Assembly (NCBI GenBank): GCA_030765065.1
Contig: CM060989.1
Location: 64,246,001 to 64,310,000 of the forward strand
From: Deroplatys truncata
Lineage: Eukaryota; Arthropoda; Insecta; Mantodea; Mantidae
DNA: 64,000 nucleotides
Direction of reading: 5' to 3'
In this document: one piece after another, positions 43,686 to 55,484 of the stretch
How positions within the stretch are numbered: position 1 is the first letter of the stretch
Layout: each line of letters begins with the position of its first letter
The notes under the pieces: model-generated
Told to the model about the DNA's origin: nothing
Databases searched by the model: none
The model's input: the letters and a program-made list of their open reading frames with translations, nothing else
Position numbers and translations under genes: made by a program

Positions 43686-44758
43686 CATGCACTGGCACTT
43701 TGAAGTAGGTGATGATTTATGTAATTTATTTAGCCTCACGTTTGGCGCCAACTTAAAGTAGTAGCATTGTTTACGTAAATTATTTATTAGCCTCACGCTT
43801 GGAAAGCCAACTTGAAGTAGTTATTGTCTTTAGGAGTTTGTGGATAATTACGTAGGAGTTTGCACCACGCTTTGGTCGTTAATTTCAAATAGATTGTTTG
43901 TTACGTAATAAGCTGCTACGTATGAGAAGCCGATTTTTGAAGATGTATTTTTCTTGTTACGCTCCAAGTTTAAAAATGTTTATTAACTTTGTTATTAAAC
44001 TGCTTCTATAGGTAGTATTTATGTTTATATTTGACTCGGTTGCGTCAGTATTACTTTAGAGACATGTTTTTTTTAATCAGGGCGTGGTGCGACAAGAATG
44101 TAGGCTTACACAGATTTTAAGTTTTAATTCACTTCTTTTTATTAATCCTTGACACAAATTAAATAGCACTACACTGATATCAATGAGCTGTGAGATTCTT
44201 TAATATAATACGTGCACTTTCTTATCGCGTATACATAATTTTCGTTACACACGAATACGTAATATTTATTTAGAGAACACATCTTCCATCCTGTCACTAC
44301 AAAGGTCTGCCAGCTACTGAGCATATTTCAACCGTCCAAACCTGTAAGCTTCTGTATTTCTAGTCTCTGATTGGCTAATCCTAGTCCAATAGAATACCTG
44401 CATTTTACTAAAGCTTTTTCTGGCTGTTGATTGGCTAATTTTAAAGTGTCACAAAATTTACATTATCGTTGCTCTAATCATGACTAGTAACATTTAAACT
44501 CTCAAACTCATTATTGCCTCAAGGTTACCTCATTGTTAGCAACGTTAAACTTATTATCATCACAGTTCTTACACTATTAACTTACGTAATGCATTCACAT
44601 AAAATTTTTAAACATGTTTACAACATTATAAGCATATGCAGTGACTGTTACATACATTTTTTTAAAATTATTACATACAATTTGCTTCAAGGCGGGATGT
44701 TATTGAAATTACATATTATCTAATTGAAATTATTCAAGTGTTAAAAATACTGCCTCAA
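43686..44758 (-). repeat. LTR-like repeat L1, copy C
   Basis: The minus-strand edge TGAGGCAGTATTTTTAACACTT lies at 44758 leftward. Its far end (43690-43960) has four or five diverged units of about 60 bp containing ACTTCAAGTTGGC and AGCGTGAGGCTAATAAAT, more than copies A or B. Confidence 0.5.
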
Positions 44759-46165
44759 ATTTCTTCTGCTCATGCACATAGTAACAAATTGGAGTACTTT
44801 CTTAACATTTAGCGAGTTATTTCGTATATGAGAAAGTGTCTTAAAAGGGGCGGTTGGCTGGCATGCTTTTTAACTATTCGCATCTTCTTTTAAAGTGTGT
44901 AATAAATACATTTTCATTCTCTAAATTACAAGGTATTTAAGGAACAGTTAACAAATATTTGAATTAGTTTTTTGTAAAAAAAAAGAAAGTAAAAATATTT
45001 ATAAAGCATTGCCCTCTTACTGCATTAACCATAATACATTTCTAAGGGCTTCTGTAGGTTCATTCTCAAATATATTTTTTGGTAGGAGGTAAAAAGAAAT
45101 TAATTATTAAAACAGTTTAAAATATGAAACCTCCAAAAAGGATTATTTCTGGGGTTAGCTTTATGAATGCGTCTTCATTTAATTTTTCGTTTCATTGCAT
45201 GAATATGGTGGTTCTCTGTTGACAGAAGGCGCAAATGGGGAAAACTATGGTCGAATATTCCAAAATATGGTCAGAAAAAGGCGCTGTACCTGAGATATCT
45301 CGATGAATATATTTTCAAATATAAATTTTTTCGAGGTGGTGCTTGAATTTATTCTCTAGCACAGTGAAGCCCAACCTATTCTCTTAAGAGCTAAAGTTCA
45401 AAGTTCATAGTTCACCCCACCTACTATATTCGAACAGACTGACAAGCTAAACCAAGTTTCAGGCCTTGGTAGCACGAATGGGGAGGGAAACTCCCTTCAT
45501 CTCTGTAAGGTTGGACATCCCTGCTCTGCACACTGAAGTGAAAACATGTTAGATTAAGGTCATGTGCCTTTATCTAATACTGTTTAGTGCCAGAGAGGGC
45601 TTGATGGGGTAGAATGAGGTGAGGAGCGTTAAATTAGGTAGCGTTTATATTACATCAAGGTCTGAGAGAAACGGGAAGGGTTAGCGGGACTGGTATAGTG
45701 TTAGCTTAATATTAGATGTTTATTTCCTTTCTACTTTTATTTTTTACATTGCTGCAAAAGAATCTTGTATGAAAAGCCTTTTACGTGAAAGATTGTGGAT
45801 GCTTGTTTACACGATTACCTAACTCAAGACAATTGCTACCCGAAAAGACTTGCAGCGGTCTGTTATTCAACGCGAAAACATGTGGTTTTATTATTGCAAC
45901 ATTACATTAGCGAGACAAAAGTATGAATTATTACAATTTTAAGTTTTTATACGCAACAGTGAAGGATATCATGCCTACCGTGTTCCTTACCTGTTTTAAA
46001 CCGTGAACCGAGCTTTAAATTGTTGAATCAAAAAGTTAAATTTGCTATTTTCTTAACACTTTATGGCAATAAACGCGCTTTAACGAGAAACGAAGAACAC
46101 AAATATACTGTCCACTCTGACATGGTGGTGAGGGTCCAAAACTACTGAAGAAACATTTTGAAATT
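44759..46165. other. No recognisable feature
   Basis: 1.4 kb of AT-rich DNA. No frame over about 65 codons, no tRNA-like head, and no match inside the window. Confidence 0.4.
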
Positions 46166-46692
46166 TTTGTTGATAAAGATACAATATTTGTAAGTAAATT
46201 AACCAAATGCATATCAGAAAATATGATATGCTTTTTCAATGTAATTTTGATTTTAAAGTTTTTCTAAAGCGAAATAATTTCTTGTGATCAAACTAATACA
46301 CACACAGTGGATACTGTGGTTGACTAAGGAGTTTAGCTATGACCTTGTGATTGACGTAAGGGAACCTGAAACAGCGCTGTATTGTTCTTCCTCTCGCTCT
46401 ATTGTTTTACACCCTATTACAAAAGGTATTTATTCTTTCTTTACCGGAACAATAAATCTTACATGAAATAGCATCACTAATACTTTATATTACCGCATCA
46501 AACATTTCAATTATGATCATACTTTCAATAAATAAACCTACACACATGCAAAACAATATACTTATGCCCATACACATCATTCTCCTGAGTCAACCATACT
46601 ATGCTTCATGACTGTTATGTTGACACGTGTTTAAGGCAGGTGAAATTTGGTAAAAAAAATTGAAATGTTTCAATTTTATTACACTTACTGTT
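46166..46692 (+). repeat. Dispersed repeat R2, copy 2
   Basis: Same orientation and extent as 40711-41244. Right edge AAACAACGTTTTAGC, after which the two copies diverge completely. Confidence 0.6.
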
Positions 46693-47412
46693 AAACAACG
46701 TTTTAGCAACGTTTAGTTCATGGTGGAGAGAGGGTCCAAAGAAATTGAAAGAAATTACGTGACGTAAAAAATAAAGCTACCTCAAGCACTTAAACTCTTA
46801 TTTTATTTTTTATTTATTTTAAAAGGACTACTACTGAAATATAATAAACTATTTGGACCGCGGCATAATGTCAACTCAGAAATAGCATCCCAAACAGAAC
46901 TATTTGCCCCCACCATCGGCTCTCATTATCTGCAGGACACAATTACATACTTACAAAATTACTGACAAATTTAGGTGGTTTTCGTTCATATCTCTACAAG
47001 ATAAACAAAGCAACATCATCCCCTATGTAACTCCCGGAAATGCCGCCATAGACAGCTCGTCATTTGATGACAGAATGCCCAATATATTCAAGGGATCGCC
47101 AAATGTTAACCTCACAACCTCTGCCTCTAGTGCTGAAGAACATCAACAGTGTTCGAGTTATGAACTATATCAGCAACATCTTTCGGTCACTTCAAGAGTA
47201 ATAATCTTTAAAGTCAAATACTGTAAAAATATGTCAATATCCTGTGATATACCCCTGGCAAACTTGTGTTGTAAAAAAAAATTAAACACATTGTAAGTTT
47301 ACGAAATAAATATTAATTTAAAAGGAGTTTAAAAAATACAAATTATTAGTAAAAAAAATTTAAGTCTTATTTTTTACCTTCAGACGTTTTCAAAATTTAA
47401 ATTTTCAGTTTT
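46693..47412. other. Unassigned; 130-codon frame 46904-47296
   Basis: The plus-strand frame 46904-47296 is the longest one here not explained by a repeat. It begins MPPPSALIICRTQL and shows no recognisable domain, signal peptide or membrane segment. It is rich in Ser and Asn in the middle. No splice or polyadenylation context makes it convincing, and a chance frame is likeliest. Confidence 0.3.
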
Positions 47413-47539
47413 ACTTTCTCTACTATAATGTATAGTAAGTAGGGGAGGTATTGCATTCCGACCAAAAATTCGATATCGAGACTTCAGTTTCAAGTCGCCC
47501 TGAATCCAAATAAAGCATTATTGATAATATATCCATGTG

Positions 47540-47575
<36 letters not shown>

Positions 47576-47651
47576 AACGTAACTCAAAAACGAAAAGTCA
47601 GATATGTACCAAACTTGGTATTTAAGTTCAGTATCTTCCGAAGATTTTCAA
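47413..47651 (-). mobile_element. Old HINE-like 3' half, inverted against the next copy
   Basis: It runs from ACTTTCTCTACTATAATG to CTTCCGAAGATTTTC, with a TG tract at 47543-47572. It joins the plus-strand copy at CAACAAAA. Confidence 0.7.
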
Positions 47652-48153
47652 CAAAATATGACATAAATTGTGTATTTTAACGCGATCTACATTTTTTGTG
47701 TAGTAAAATTTTGTCTATCTCTTATGGTTTACCAGTTATGCAAAAGTCGTTCACAATGTAGAATACTTTTGGAGACATTCCCAGAAAATTCAAGATATAC
47801 ATTTTATTTGTCATGAAAATATCTTAAACATATGATATTTTAATCAAAATCGTTAGAGCCATTTGTGAGAAAATTAAAATTTTCGAAAAATGTTCCATGT
47901 AAAGGGTGATCTGGGGAGGGGGATTTTCTTGAAAACCTTCGTGTCGCATTTCTGGAAGATACTGAACCTAAGTACCAAGTTTGGTGTTTATCCGACTGTT
48001 CGTTTCTGAGTTATGCTGTTCACAGACACAGACACAGACATGTTTCCAAAAATGCTTCTTTTGGATTCAGGGGGTCTCAAAACATATATTTCCGATGAAA
48101 TGTCGGTATCGAATTACTATACTACTTACTCTACGTAGTAGAGAAAGTAAAAA
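47652..48153 (+). mobile_element. HINE-like element, 5'-truncated
   Basis: It starts at TATGACATAAATTGTG and ends CTACGTAGTAGAGAAAGTAAAAA. It is close to consensus, in contrast to the old half on its left. Confidence 0.8.
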
Positions 48154-48309
48154 TATCAACCGACTGTTTACCACTACTTGAAACAATATACCTATTAATT
48201 ATTTACTCAGCTACCAGTAGTAACTTCGTGGTTACAGTTGAATTATCCCTTACTCTCCCTCCTCCATTATCATCATCATCTGCTCGTAAATGTTTCCAAA
48301 AGCAGTACT

Positions 48310-49385
48310 AAAATCTACATTCACATGACTTTCTGTGCCCACTATCGTTTATTCTTACATAATTTCTATATAAACCATTCCTACAAAATCATAATACCTT
48401 TTCTGCCACCTACCAAAAACTCGATGTCGAGATTTCCGGAAATATATGTTTTGATGCACCCAGAATAAAAATAAATGTCACATAAATACTAAACTTGGTA
48501 TGTTCCAAAGATGTGACACGGAGATTTTCATGAAAACAACCCTTTAGATGGAAAAATATTTTGTTATCGCCCCACAAAACTAACGATTTTGATTAAAATA
48601 TAATATATTTATATAACAAATAAAATATGTATCTTGAGTTTTCTAGGAATTTGCTGTGTTCATTCGGAACGAACTTTTCATAACGTGTAAACCTCTTTGG
48701 AGGGCTTACACCCCTATGGTCTTACGTGCCAATGCCTTGGGTCAGTGGCCTGGCGAGGGGCAAGAAACTCTGTATCATAGAATATCCAGGATGGGTGATC
48801 AGCCCAATGCATTGTTTGGCGATGAAGAAGGAAATGAAATGGCCAAACTTCCGTTTACGAACCCCACAAAAAGTGAGTTAAATGGCCTGAAAACTGCAAA
48901 AAAATCTACGGTCAGATTGGTCGTCCCCGGGGATTTGAACCCTGGACCTCCCGTATGCGAGTCACACGTTACGGCTACCTCGCTCGGTTAGACAAAAAAT
49001 TTACTGTAGCAAAAGTATAGATCTTAAAACACACAATTTATTTAAAATATCTTGTTTTGTGGCCTCAGATCCGAGATATCCTTGTTACAAATTTGCATTT
49101 TTACATAATTTTGCGATGTTTTAAGGAGTTGTCGCAATTCAGTTGTTTCTCGCGATATCATAAAAAGAATATGGAATTTCAAGACCAGCATATTTAAAAC
49201 ATTTGACTATCGTCTCCTGCGTCCCCTATGTGCCTACAACGAAACGTATAAACAAACCATTTCTGCAAACGTCTATCAACCTTAACCTAAAATATACGGA
49301 AAAAAATAAGTTTGTTACAATAGATTGCAGAAGAGATACCTACACAACAAACGAGTGGGTTGAGAAAGTCATATGAATGCATTTT
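48310..49385 (-). mobile_element. Old HINE-like copy, split by a SINE
   Basis: A minus-strand copy runs from CTACCAAAAACTCGATGTCG (48410) to TTGAGAAAGTCATATGAATGC (49385), interrupted at 48693-48990. A 90-bp plus-strand 5' fragment (TCTACATTCACATGACTTTC, 48317) is fused to its left end. Confidence 0.6.
48693..48990 (-). mobile_element. SINE type S8
   Basis: The head at the right reads, on minus, CCGAGCGAGGTAGCCGTAACG, with B-box GGGTTCAAATCCC at about 48935-48950. The far end GGGCTTACACCCCTATGG is shared with 57470-57925. It is inserted in the GTAAACC..TAGACAAAA block of a HINE-like copy. Confidence 0.75.
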
Positions 49386-49465
49386 AATTAAAAATTTGAG
49401 ATTACGGCATAAGAAATCACTTAAACGTGAATCTACTTCGGCCCCAAAAGTCCCATTCTACTCAC

Positions 49466-50040
49466 CTTTCATCTTTTCTGGATGAATTCACCAAAAGAGG
49501 TATTTCCGTGTGCGCATCCAGTTTGGAAAAGTGTTTTCTTCCCGCTTCTGCTTAGTTTATATACACGTACACTGTTTATGATTCACACTAATATCACACT
49601 TTTCACAACACAATATTTTCATCCTTTTATTAATTTCATTCGAACTCCACTTGACACTCTGTATCACTGAATTGACAAACGAGCTGCCGCAACAACACAC
49701 TTTTTTTGTACTCTTGTGAACAGATTTTTCGTTCTTTACTCACATGACGCCACTAACAATACTCGAACCTTATGCAGTTAACTTCTCTATGCTTATTGCA
49801 CGTTTCCGGTTTTATTTTAAACAGAAAATCACACACCCGAGCAGCTTTTATGTGTATTACAGCTGTCGCAACAACGAAATCGGTGCCGTTTCCACGTCAC
49901 TCAGCGAATTCACCTCGCGATGTGTCACAAGCAAGTCTTGAATCTGGTGTCTAGTCCTCTGTTTTCGGCCCCGCTCGGTCAATTTCGGCCGTCTCCGACT
50001 TTACCAACACGCCCGCCGCCAACGACCGGAGGTGTACGAT
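49466..50040 (-). other. Candidate host first exon: 5'UTR, ATG and splice donor
   Basis: Read on minus, a CpG-rich stretch (50035-49965) is followed by about 480 bp. That part holds several GTGAAAAGTG/GTGTGAT-type words, which are common in insect 5' untranslated regions. It ends AAAAGATGAAAG immediately before GTGAGT (49465-49460). This would be a start codon at 49472-49470 with the coding sequence leaving the exon after seven bases. An upstream ATG near 49625 opens only a short frame. No downstream exon is recognisable to the left, where HINE-like DNA lies. There is no repeat similarity within the window across this stretch, which is unusual here. A chance donor match remains possible. Confidence 0.35.
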
Positions 50041-50477
50041 AAAGTGAGAGGAAGAGAAACATCGAATTCCGATACTTCTTTTATTTCTCCTCTTATTCAT
50101 TCTATTTTGGGGCATTGTGCGACCATAGTGTGTTATAAAAGAATACTTTTTCAAATGCTAGCGGTACAATTTGTTCCGAGAGACCTCTGAATAAAAAGAA
50201 CCCGAGAGAGAAAAAAGGTAACTACTTTTTGAATGAGACTATAGCTTTGGAATCCCGAACTTTCAATGACGTTACCAAATGCGCGGTTGTTAGCATAACA
50301 TACAGTAAAGATACCTACTTCAGCTTGCTCACGATCTAAAGTGCAATGTTTTGCTCTGGTGGCAAATGTTGCTTTCAGGGTTTAGGCGTCATATTATAAT
50401 AATTAATAAATAGTAGCTCGGATTCTGATGACGCCATCTTTAATTATTGCATCATAGGCGTTACCAACGTACATACA

Positions 50478-50755
50478 TCGTCCTCCGTGGTGTAGTGGTT
50501 ACCATGCTAGCTTCTAATTCCCGAGGTCGCGGGTTCAAACCAGGCGGAGAACGATGTATTTTTTCGGGCGTAAAAATCCTTAGCATAGCTTCCTTCAGAA
50601 GGGAAGCAAAACCGGTGGTCGTAGATTTACGGCACGTAAAAGAACCTCAAGTCTGACAAAGAGGCTTCTGAGCAGAATTACCGTCTTTCACGCCCAATAT
50701 AAAATGAGACGCTAAGAACCATAGTAGTTAAAGAGCGTCCATAAATAAAACTCAA
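50478..50755 (+). mobile_element. SINE type S4
   Basis: The head TCCTCCGTGGTGTAGTGGTTA resembles tRNA-Asp/Glu (A-box GTGTAGTGG). The B-box is GGGTTCAAACC, and CGGAGAA closes the acceptor stem. The body has GGGCGTAAAAATCC and ACGCCCAATATAA. The tail is AATAAAA. The cloverleaf is imperfect and is followed by non-tRNA sequence, so this is not a tRNA gene. Confidence 0.75.
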
Positions 50756-50984
50756 TTTTTCCAACGTGTACATAAAGCCTCTTTATGGGTCCCAAGTTAT
50801 GAAAATCCATATCTATGAGCTCAATTTTTGTCGTTCTCTATTTTTAGGTCTTTTTTCAATCTTTGGTTGTTATTTTATCATTTTTATCCACTTTGTATCA
50901 CTATTTAGTTCATTTTCTTTCATTTACACTCACTATACAAAGACATATTATTGACATTTTACATATAGATAAATTTTTAAACGC

Positions 50985-51136
50985 GCTGGCCCCGTAGCTC
51001 AGTTGTTACAGCACCTGCCTCCTGGCGAGGGGTCCCGGGTTCGATTCCCGGCTGGCGATGGTAATTTTTCTTTAATTTACAGCCCATATTATTCCCTATC
51101 CTCCCTAGAGTCTGGAAGTATAAATGAGAATGTGAA

Positions 51137-51181
<45 letters not shown>

Positions 51182-51320
51182 TCTAATGGTTAAAACCCAA
51201 AAAGTGCAAGAAAAGCAACGACAAGAGAATACGAGTTAACACCATTGCCAATAGCCAATAAGTTACAAAGGAAAGGCCGCCGATAAGACCAATGTAGTTA
51301 AAGGAGGGGTATAAATGGAA
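50985..51320 (+). mobile_element. SINE type S5
   Basis: The head GGCCCCGTAGCTCAGTTG with B-box GGGTTCGATTCCC is folded like a tRNA for most of its length (50990-51058). The body follows, with a pure TG run at 51141-51180. The tail block CCGATAAGACCAATGTAG is shared with 21893-22165. Confidence 0.8.
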
Positions 51321-51389
51321 CTAAAACTTTTTTTAAAAAGAAATTCAAACATCATGAATTTCACTATTCAACTGAGAAATAGTCCTACA

Positions 51390-51725
51390 CCGTGCCGCTG
51401 TGGGCTAGAGCGTGGAGCTCTGGTTCCCGGCCATAAAATGCGTCCGGGATCGATCCCATCCACGGGGTTGCGGATTTTAAGTCCCGGATATACGACTGAT
51501 GCCCACCCAGCATCGTGAGGAAAATGAGAAGCTGCGATAGGCAGCGATTCCGGCAATGAAGGCCAACGTTTTGTCTGGGGAAGCGAGATACTGGCTACAA
51601 CAACTCCCTGTATCGTTTAGATGATCACCCACCTCTGCCGTGGTACGTGGGCGTGAGGCCGGCAGTTGGGTTGGCTGGTCTATGTACTTCATGGTCTGTA
51701 GCGCCACGGGATTTTTATTATTAAT
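51390..51725 (+). mobile_element. SINE type S6
   Basis: The head GTGCCGCTGTGGGCTAGAGC with B-box GGGATCGATCCCATCC is followed by a GC-rich body. It ends in CATGGTCTGTAGCGCCACGG, then a TTATTA tail. It is the only copy in the window. Confidence 0.7.
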
Positions 51726-52071
51726 ATTACTTTAATTGGAAAATAAGAGTAACTTTGTGCATCCTAAACTCGCATTCTTGAAAGAAAGAAGAAAAGAAAA
51801 ACATTCCTATTTAATAGCTAGTCTGGAAAGGGTTTTTAGCTGGACGATGCCTACTTTCAGGGGGTCATGTATCTTCACAGTTATGAATTTATGTCCGAAA
51901 CCAGGGATGAGACAGGCTAGTTTTCGCTTTTCATGTTAATAAGTGCGTAGAGTTAGGTTACTATTGTCTTTATCTATATATCCTGCCAAAAACTGTGAAG
52001 TCCTCTTCATTCCCAATAAAGTTTGTATAATCTGAGAACTCAAGAGTTAACGCTACGTTTTTTAAGACCTG

Positions 52072-52593
52072 CTTCAAAAAATGTTTTTCTTAATTTTCCG
52101 TTTAGATTCAAACAGCATGGAACAAATATGTATTTTCTAATGAACGACAATAGATGGCGATGCATGCGATACATCACTGAATAGAGGAAAGTCAAAATAT
52201 TATTTTATGTGTTCAAAATGAGCACCATTTGTTATGCGAGGACGACCAGTGCTCTTTCGTTTGCATACGCAACCATCTTCTACGAATTTATTGTATCAAT
52301 TGTAATTTTTTTATGACGAGGTGGTTCTTTGTTGAACTTACAACGAAATGGACGCTGCAAGGAAACAATGGATTCACTCTCTGCATACTGCAGCACACAA
52401 AACAACTTTTTGTGTGGCGTCGCCATTTTCTCGTAAACAACACAGCGCCACTGTAGACACTGAATGGAACTAATAGGTGGAGCTTAAAGCTTTGAACCTT
52501 CCTCTATTCAATGATGTGTAGTATGTGTCGCTATCTATTGTCGTTCATTAAAAATGAATATTTAAAATCAGTTCCTTCTTTTTGAATAACCCT
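52072..52593. mobile_element. Non-autonomous DNA element with long inverted ends
   Basis: TTAATGAACGACAATAGATRGCGA and the flanking GAATAGAGGAAGG are repeated in inverse orientation at about 52135-52195 and 52490-52555. Weaker similarity extends outward to TTCAAAAA on each side. The interior (about 290 bp) has no recognisable transposase. The superfamily is not assigned. Confidence 0.6.
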
Positions 52594-52823
52594 TTATACC
52601 TATATTAATATTTAAATTATCTCATTGTTATTACTATTCTATGTACTTTTCCTGCTTATATAACAGTTATATCCACATCTATATCAGTTTATACATAGAT
52701 ATAACAGCTAGTCGGTTTTAGACCATTGTTATAATTATTATACCATTTTTTAAAAATTTAAAAGCCATTTAGGCTAACTTTTCAAACATTTTGGCCACCA
52801 AATTCCGGGCCATGATGATGATA

Positions 52824-52825
52824 TA

Positions 52826-52873
<48 letters not shown>
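52824..52873. repeat. (AAT)n microsatellite
   Basis: About 15 units, adjacent to an inverse TATTATTAT. Confidence 0.95.
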
Positions 52874-52875
<2 letters not shown>

Positions 52876-52978
52876 GCATGATACAAGAATGTGTCCTTCA
52901 GCGCTTGTAATTTCCAATAAAGGACAGTAGTGGAACGCAAAAAATTATTCTCGACGTGATATAGTACATAATAGGTAT

Positions 52979-53468
52979 AGGTTACATAACGGGAGGGATA
53001 CCTCGCGCACTGCAACCTACAAGATACATATTGCAGCAACCATCCCACAGGTGGAAGGGATGAAGTGAAGGAACCACAGGAGTCTACAGGCCGCAGGCAG
53101 ACAGGCCAAGGAGACAGTTCCAAGACCCGCCCCATTGCACGAGCTGTCTAGAGAGGGATATCAACAACCCGTCCACCAAGCGGCCCTCTAGTGCCCACGG
53201 GGAGTTCTCTTTACTTTCAGAAAGCATCCGCGCCATCTGTCTGGCACCGCCATACACCACGAAACCTAGAAGCACTCTTAAAAGATGAAAAGGAAACGGA
53301 ATGTAAAGGAAACGATGGAAAGGAAATCGTGGTAAATGAGCATTCGCCTACCGACCCGGGGAAACCATGAAAAACCCATGGCTCAGAGTGGGCCATCACC
53401 GGGAATCGAACCCAGGACTTCCCGAATGGAAATCGCACCGGGTGGCACTTCACTCGGTTATAGTGCAT
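52979..53468 (-). mobile_element. SINE type S2, most complete copy
   Basis: The head at 53395-53468 has, on minus, the B-box GGTTCGATTCCCGG. Next come the block CATGGTTTCCCCGGGTCGG, the body with CATCCGCGCCATCTGTC (53225-53241 on plus) and GGGATGAAGTGAAGGAACC, and a left edge near GGTTACATAACGGG. It provides the uninterrupted version of the copies at 455 and 59669. Confidence 0.8.
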
Positions 53469-53469
53469 A

Positions 53470-53915
53470 TCGAAAGGGTTGACATAGTGAATTTTAAGGC
53501 AACCAGAAGTGAAATTTCTAAACCTTGCAATTTTGATCTGCTTTCAAAATTTTGTCACATGCAGCACTACCACAATTATAATAGTGTTTTAAATTTCATG
53601 CAGGTATGTTTAATAGTTTCTGAGAAAGAAATTATATTTTACTTTTATTACGTTAACTAATCAAGTGTTGCACACGATGCAGAAATCGTAATTTTGAAAA
53701 ATTAACAACGCTACTACATTATTCAAATACTAATACACAAAACTGGCACATAGGCATTTTTTCAATTTTCTGTTTGTTTCAGAAAAAAAATTTAATGTTT
53801 AAATATTACATCGTATCACATCTTAAGCAAATTAAACGTGTAGCAAAATCCATATGCCTGTTTTTCAAGTTCATTCTGTCTGAGGTTCTGCTAAAATCTG
53901 AACAAGATTGGTTAA
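53470..53915. other. No recognisable feature
   Basis: AT-rich spacer, short frames only. Confidence 0.4.
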
Positions 53916-53917
53916 AC

Positions 53918-54330
53918 AAGCGGGATGGCTCAGGCGGTAACGTCCTGGGCAGGTCCTGGGTTCAAATCCCGTGGGCCGACCAATCTGGCTGAAATTTCTT
54001 CGTGATTTCCTTCAGCCATCAAGGTAAACACTGGATTGAATATCTAATAACACAACCCAAAGCTCCACTTTAAGTCTAAAACAATTATAAAAATGAAAAA
54101 TAGGTGGTAATAACGAATGCTGTGCCATCTATTCACGGACAATGAAAGCAGGCAGACTGGAAGGCACTCTAATGCCATCTGCACGGCACGAATCAGAAGG
54201 TCTCTGTGGACACGTGACGAGTGGCTAGAGAGAAGAGACCTAGAAGGCTAACTGTCCGCCACACATCGATCTAAGACTTATCCACTAACCCATCCGTCGC
54301 GATCGACCTTGTAGTCAAAGCGATGTAAAA
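53918..54330 (+). mobile_element. SINE type S3, single-unit tail
   Basis: The head GCGGGATGGCTCAGGCGG with B-box GGGTTCAAATCCCG is followed by a body parallel to 11830-12010. It has one tail unit (CTGCACGGCACGAATCAG, GAGACCTAGAAGG). It shows the ancestral state of the expanded copy at 11753. Confidence 0.8.
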
Positions 54331-54347
54331 TAGAGTAATGATAAAAA

Positions 54348-54564
54348 TCTGATGTGTTACACTCACATGCCTTTCTCTACTCTTGTACAAACTATTTTTA
54401 CAAACGCTTATTCTCCATCTACTTCATGTTAATCGAGATGTCAGTCTTATTGGTAATTTTCTTGTAGATGCAACGGGAATGCTTTAAGCGATAGTCAAAT
54501 ATTTTAAGGCTGGTTGTTATGTGGAGTATTCCATTCTCTTTGCATTACCAGGACATAAAAAATA
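54348..54564 (+). mobile_element. HINE-like 5' fragment
   Basis: The first 217 bp of the family, from TCTGATGTGTTACAC to CCAGGACATAAAAAA. It is immediately followed by a complete copy in the same orientation. Confidence 0.85.
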
Positions 54565-55304
54565 TCTGATGTGTTACACTCACATGACTTTCTCTACTCT
54601 TATACAAGCTATTTATACAAACGCTTATTCTCCATCTACTTCATGTTAACGAGGTAAACATTTGCAGAGTCTATCTTATTGCTAATTTTCTTGTAGATGT
54701 AAGGGGAATATATATTTACAATGGAAATACAGTAGCCTTTAAGCACATACATATCTCTTAATAGCTGGTTGCTAGGTGCAGCACCATTACCTTTCCCACA
54801 GATTAATACTCTTTGCATATACAAGACAAAAAAATGAATAACGAATTCCCATTTGAGAAAATATTGAAAAATTTAAGGGAATAACAAGCAGTATCTCGAA
54901 AATGGTTCATTCAACAACAAAAATGTGTATGACATAAATTGTGTATTTTAACGCGATCTACATTTTTTGTGTAGTAAAATTTTGTCTATCTCTTATGGTT
55001 TACCAGTTATGCAAAAGTCGTTCACAATGAAGAATACTTTTGGAGACATTCCCAGGAAATTCAAGATATGCATTTTATTTGTCATAAGAATATCTTAAAC
55101 ATATGATATTTTAATCAAAATCGTTAGAGCCATTTTTGAGAAAATTAAAATTTTCGAAAAATCTTCCATGTAAATGGTAATCTGGGGTGGGGGGATTTTC
55201 TTGAAAACCTTCGTGTCGCATCTCTGGAAGATACTGAACCTAAATACCAAGTTTGGTGTTTATCCGACTGTTCGTTTCTGAGTTATACTGTTCACAGACA
55301 CACA

Positions 55305-55350
<46 letters not shown>

Positions 55351-55484
55351 CATGTTTCCAAAAAAAAATTTTTTGGATTCAGGGGTCACAAAACATATAT
55401 TTCCGGTGAAATCTCGGTATCGAATTTTTGGGTGGAATACAATACTTCCCCTACTTACTATACGTAGTAGAGAAAGTAAAAAAA
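54565..55484 (+). mobile_element. HINE-like element, complete, subfamily B
   Basis: 920 bp from TCTGATGTGTTACACTCACATG to GTAGAGAAAGTAAAAAAA. A pure CA tract of about 21 units lies at 55305-55347. It carries the alternative 5' segment (AAGCACATACATATCTC). Confidence 0.88.

Noticed and set aside
46904..47296. 130-codon plus frame as a host exon
   Set aside because: No recognisable domain, no convincing splice sites, and stop-free length is plausible by chance in this composition. Kept only as unassigned.
50478..50550. Possible tRNA-Asp or tRNA-Glu gene
   Set aside because: The loop regions are irregular, and a SINE body with a partial copy at 34675 follows.
50990..51058. Possible tRNA gene
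   Set aside because: It has good A- and B-boxes, but the acceptor stem is imperfect, and the sequence continues into a SINE body also found at 21893-22165.
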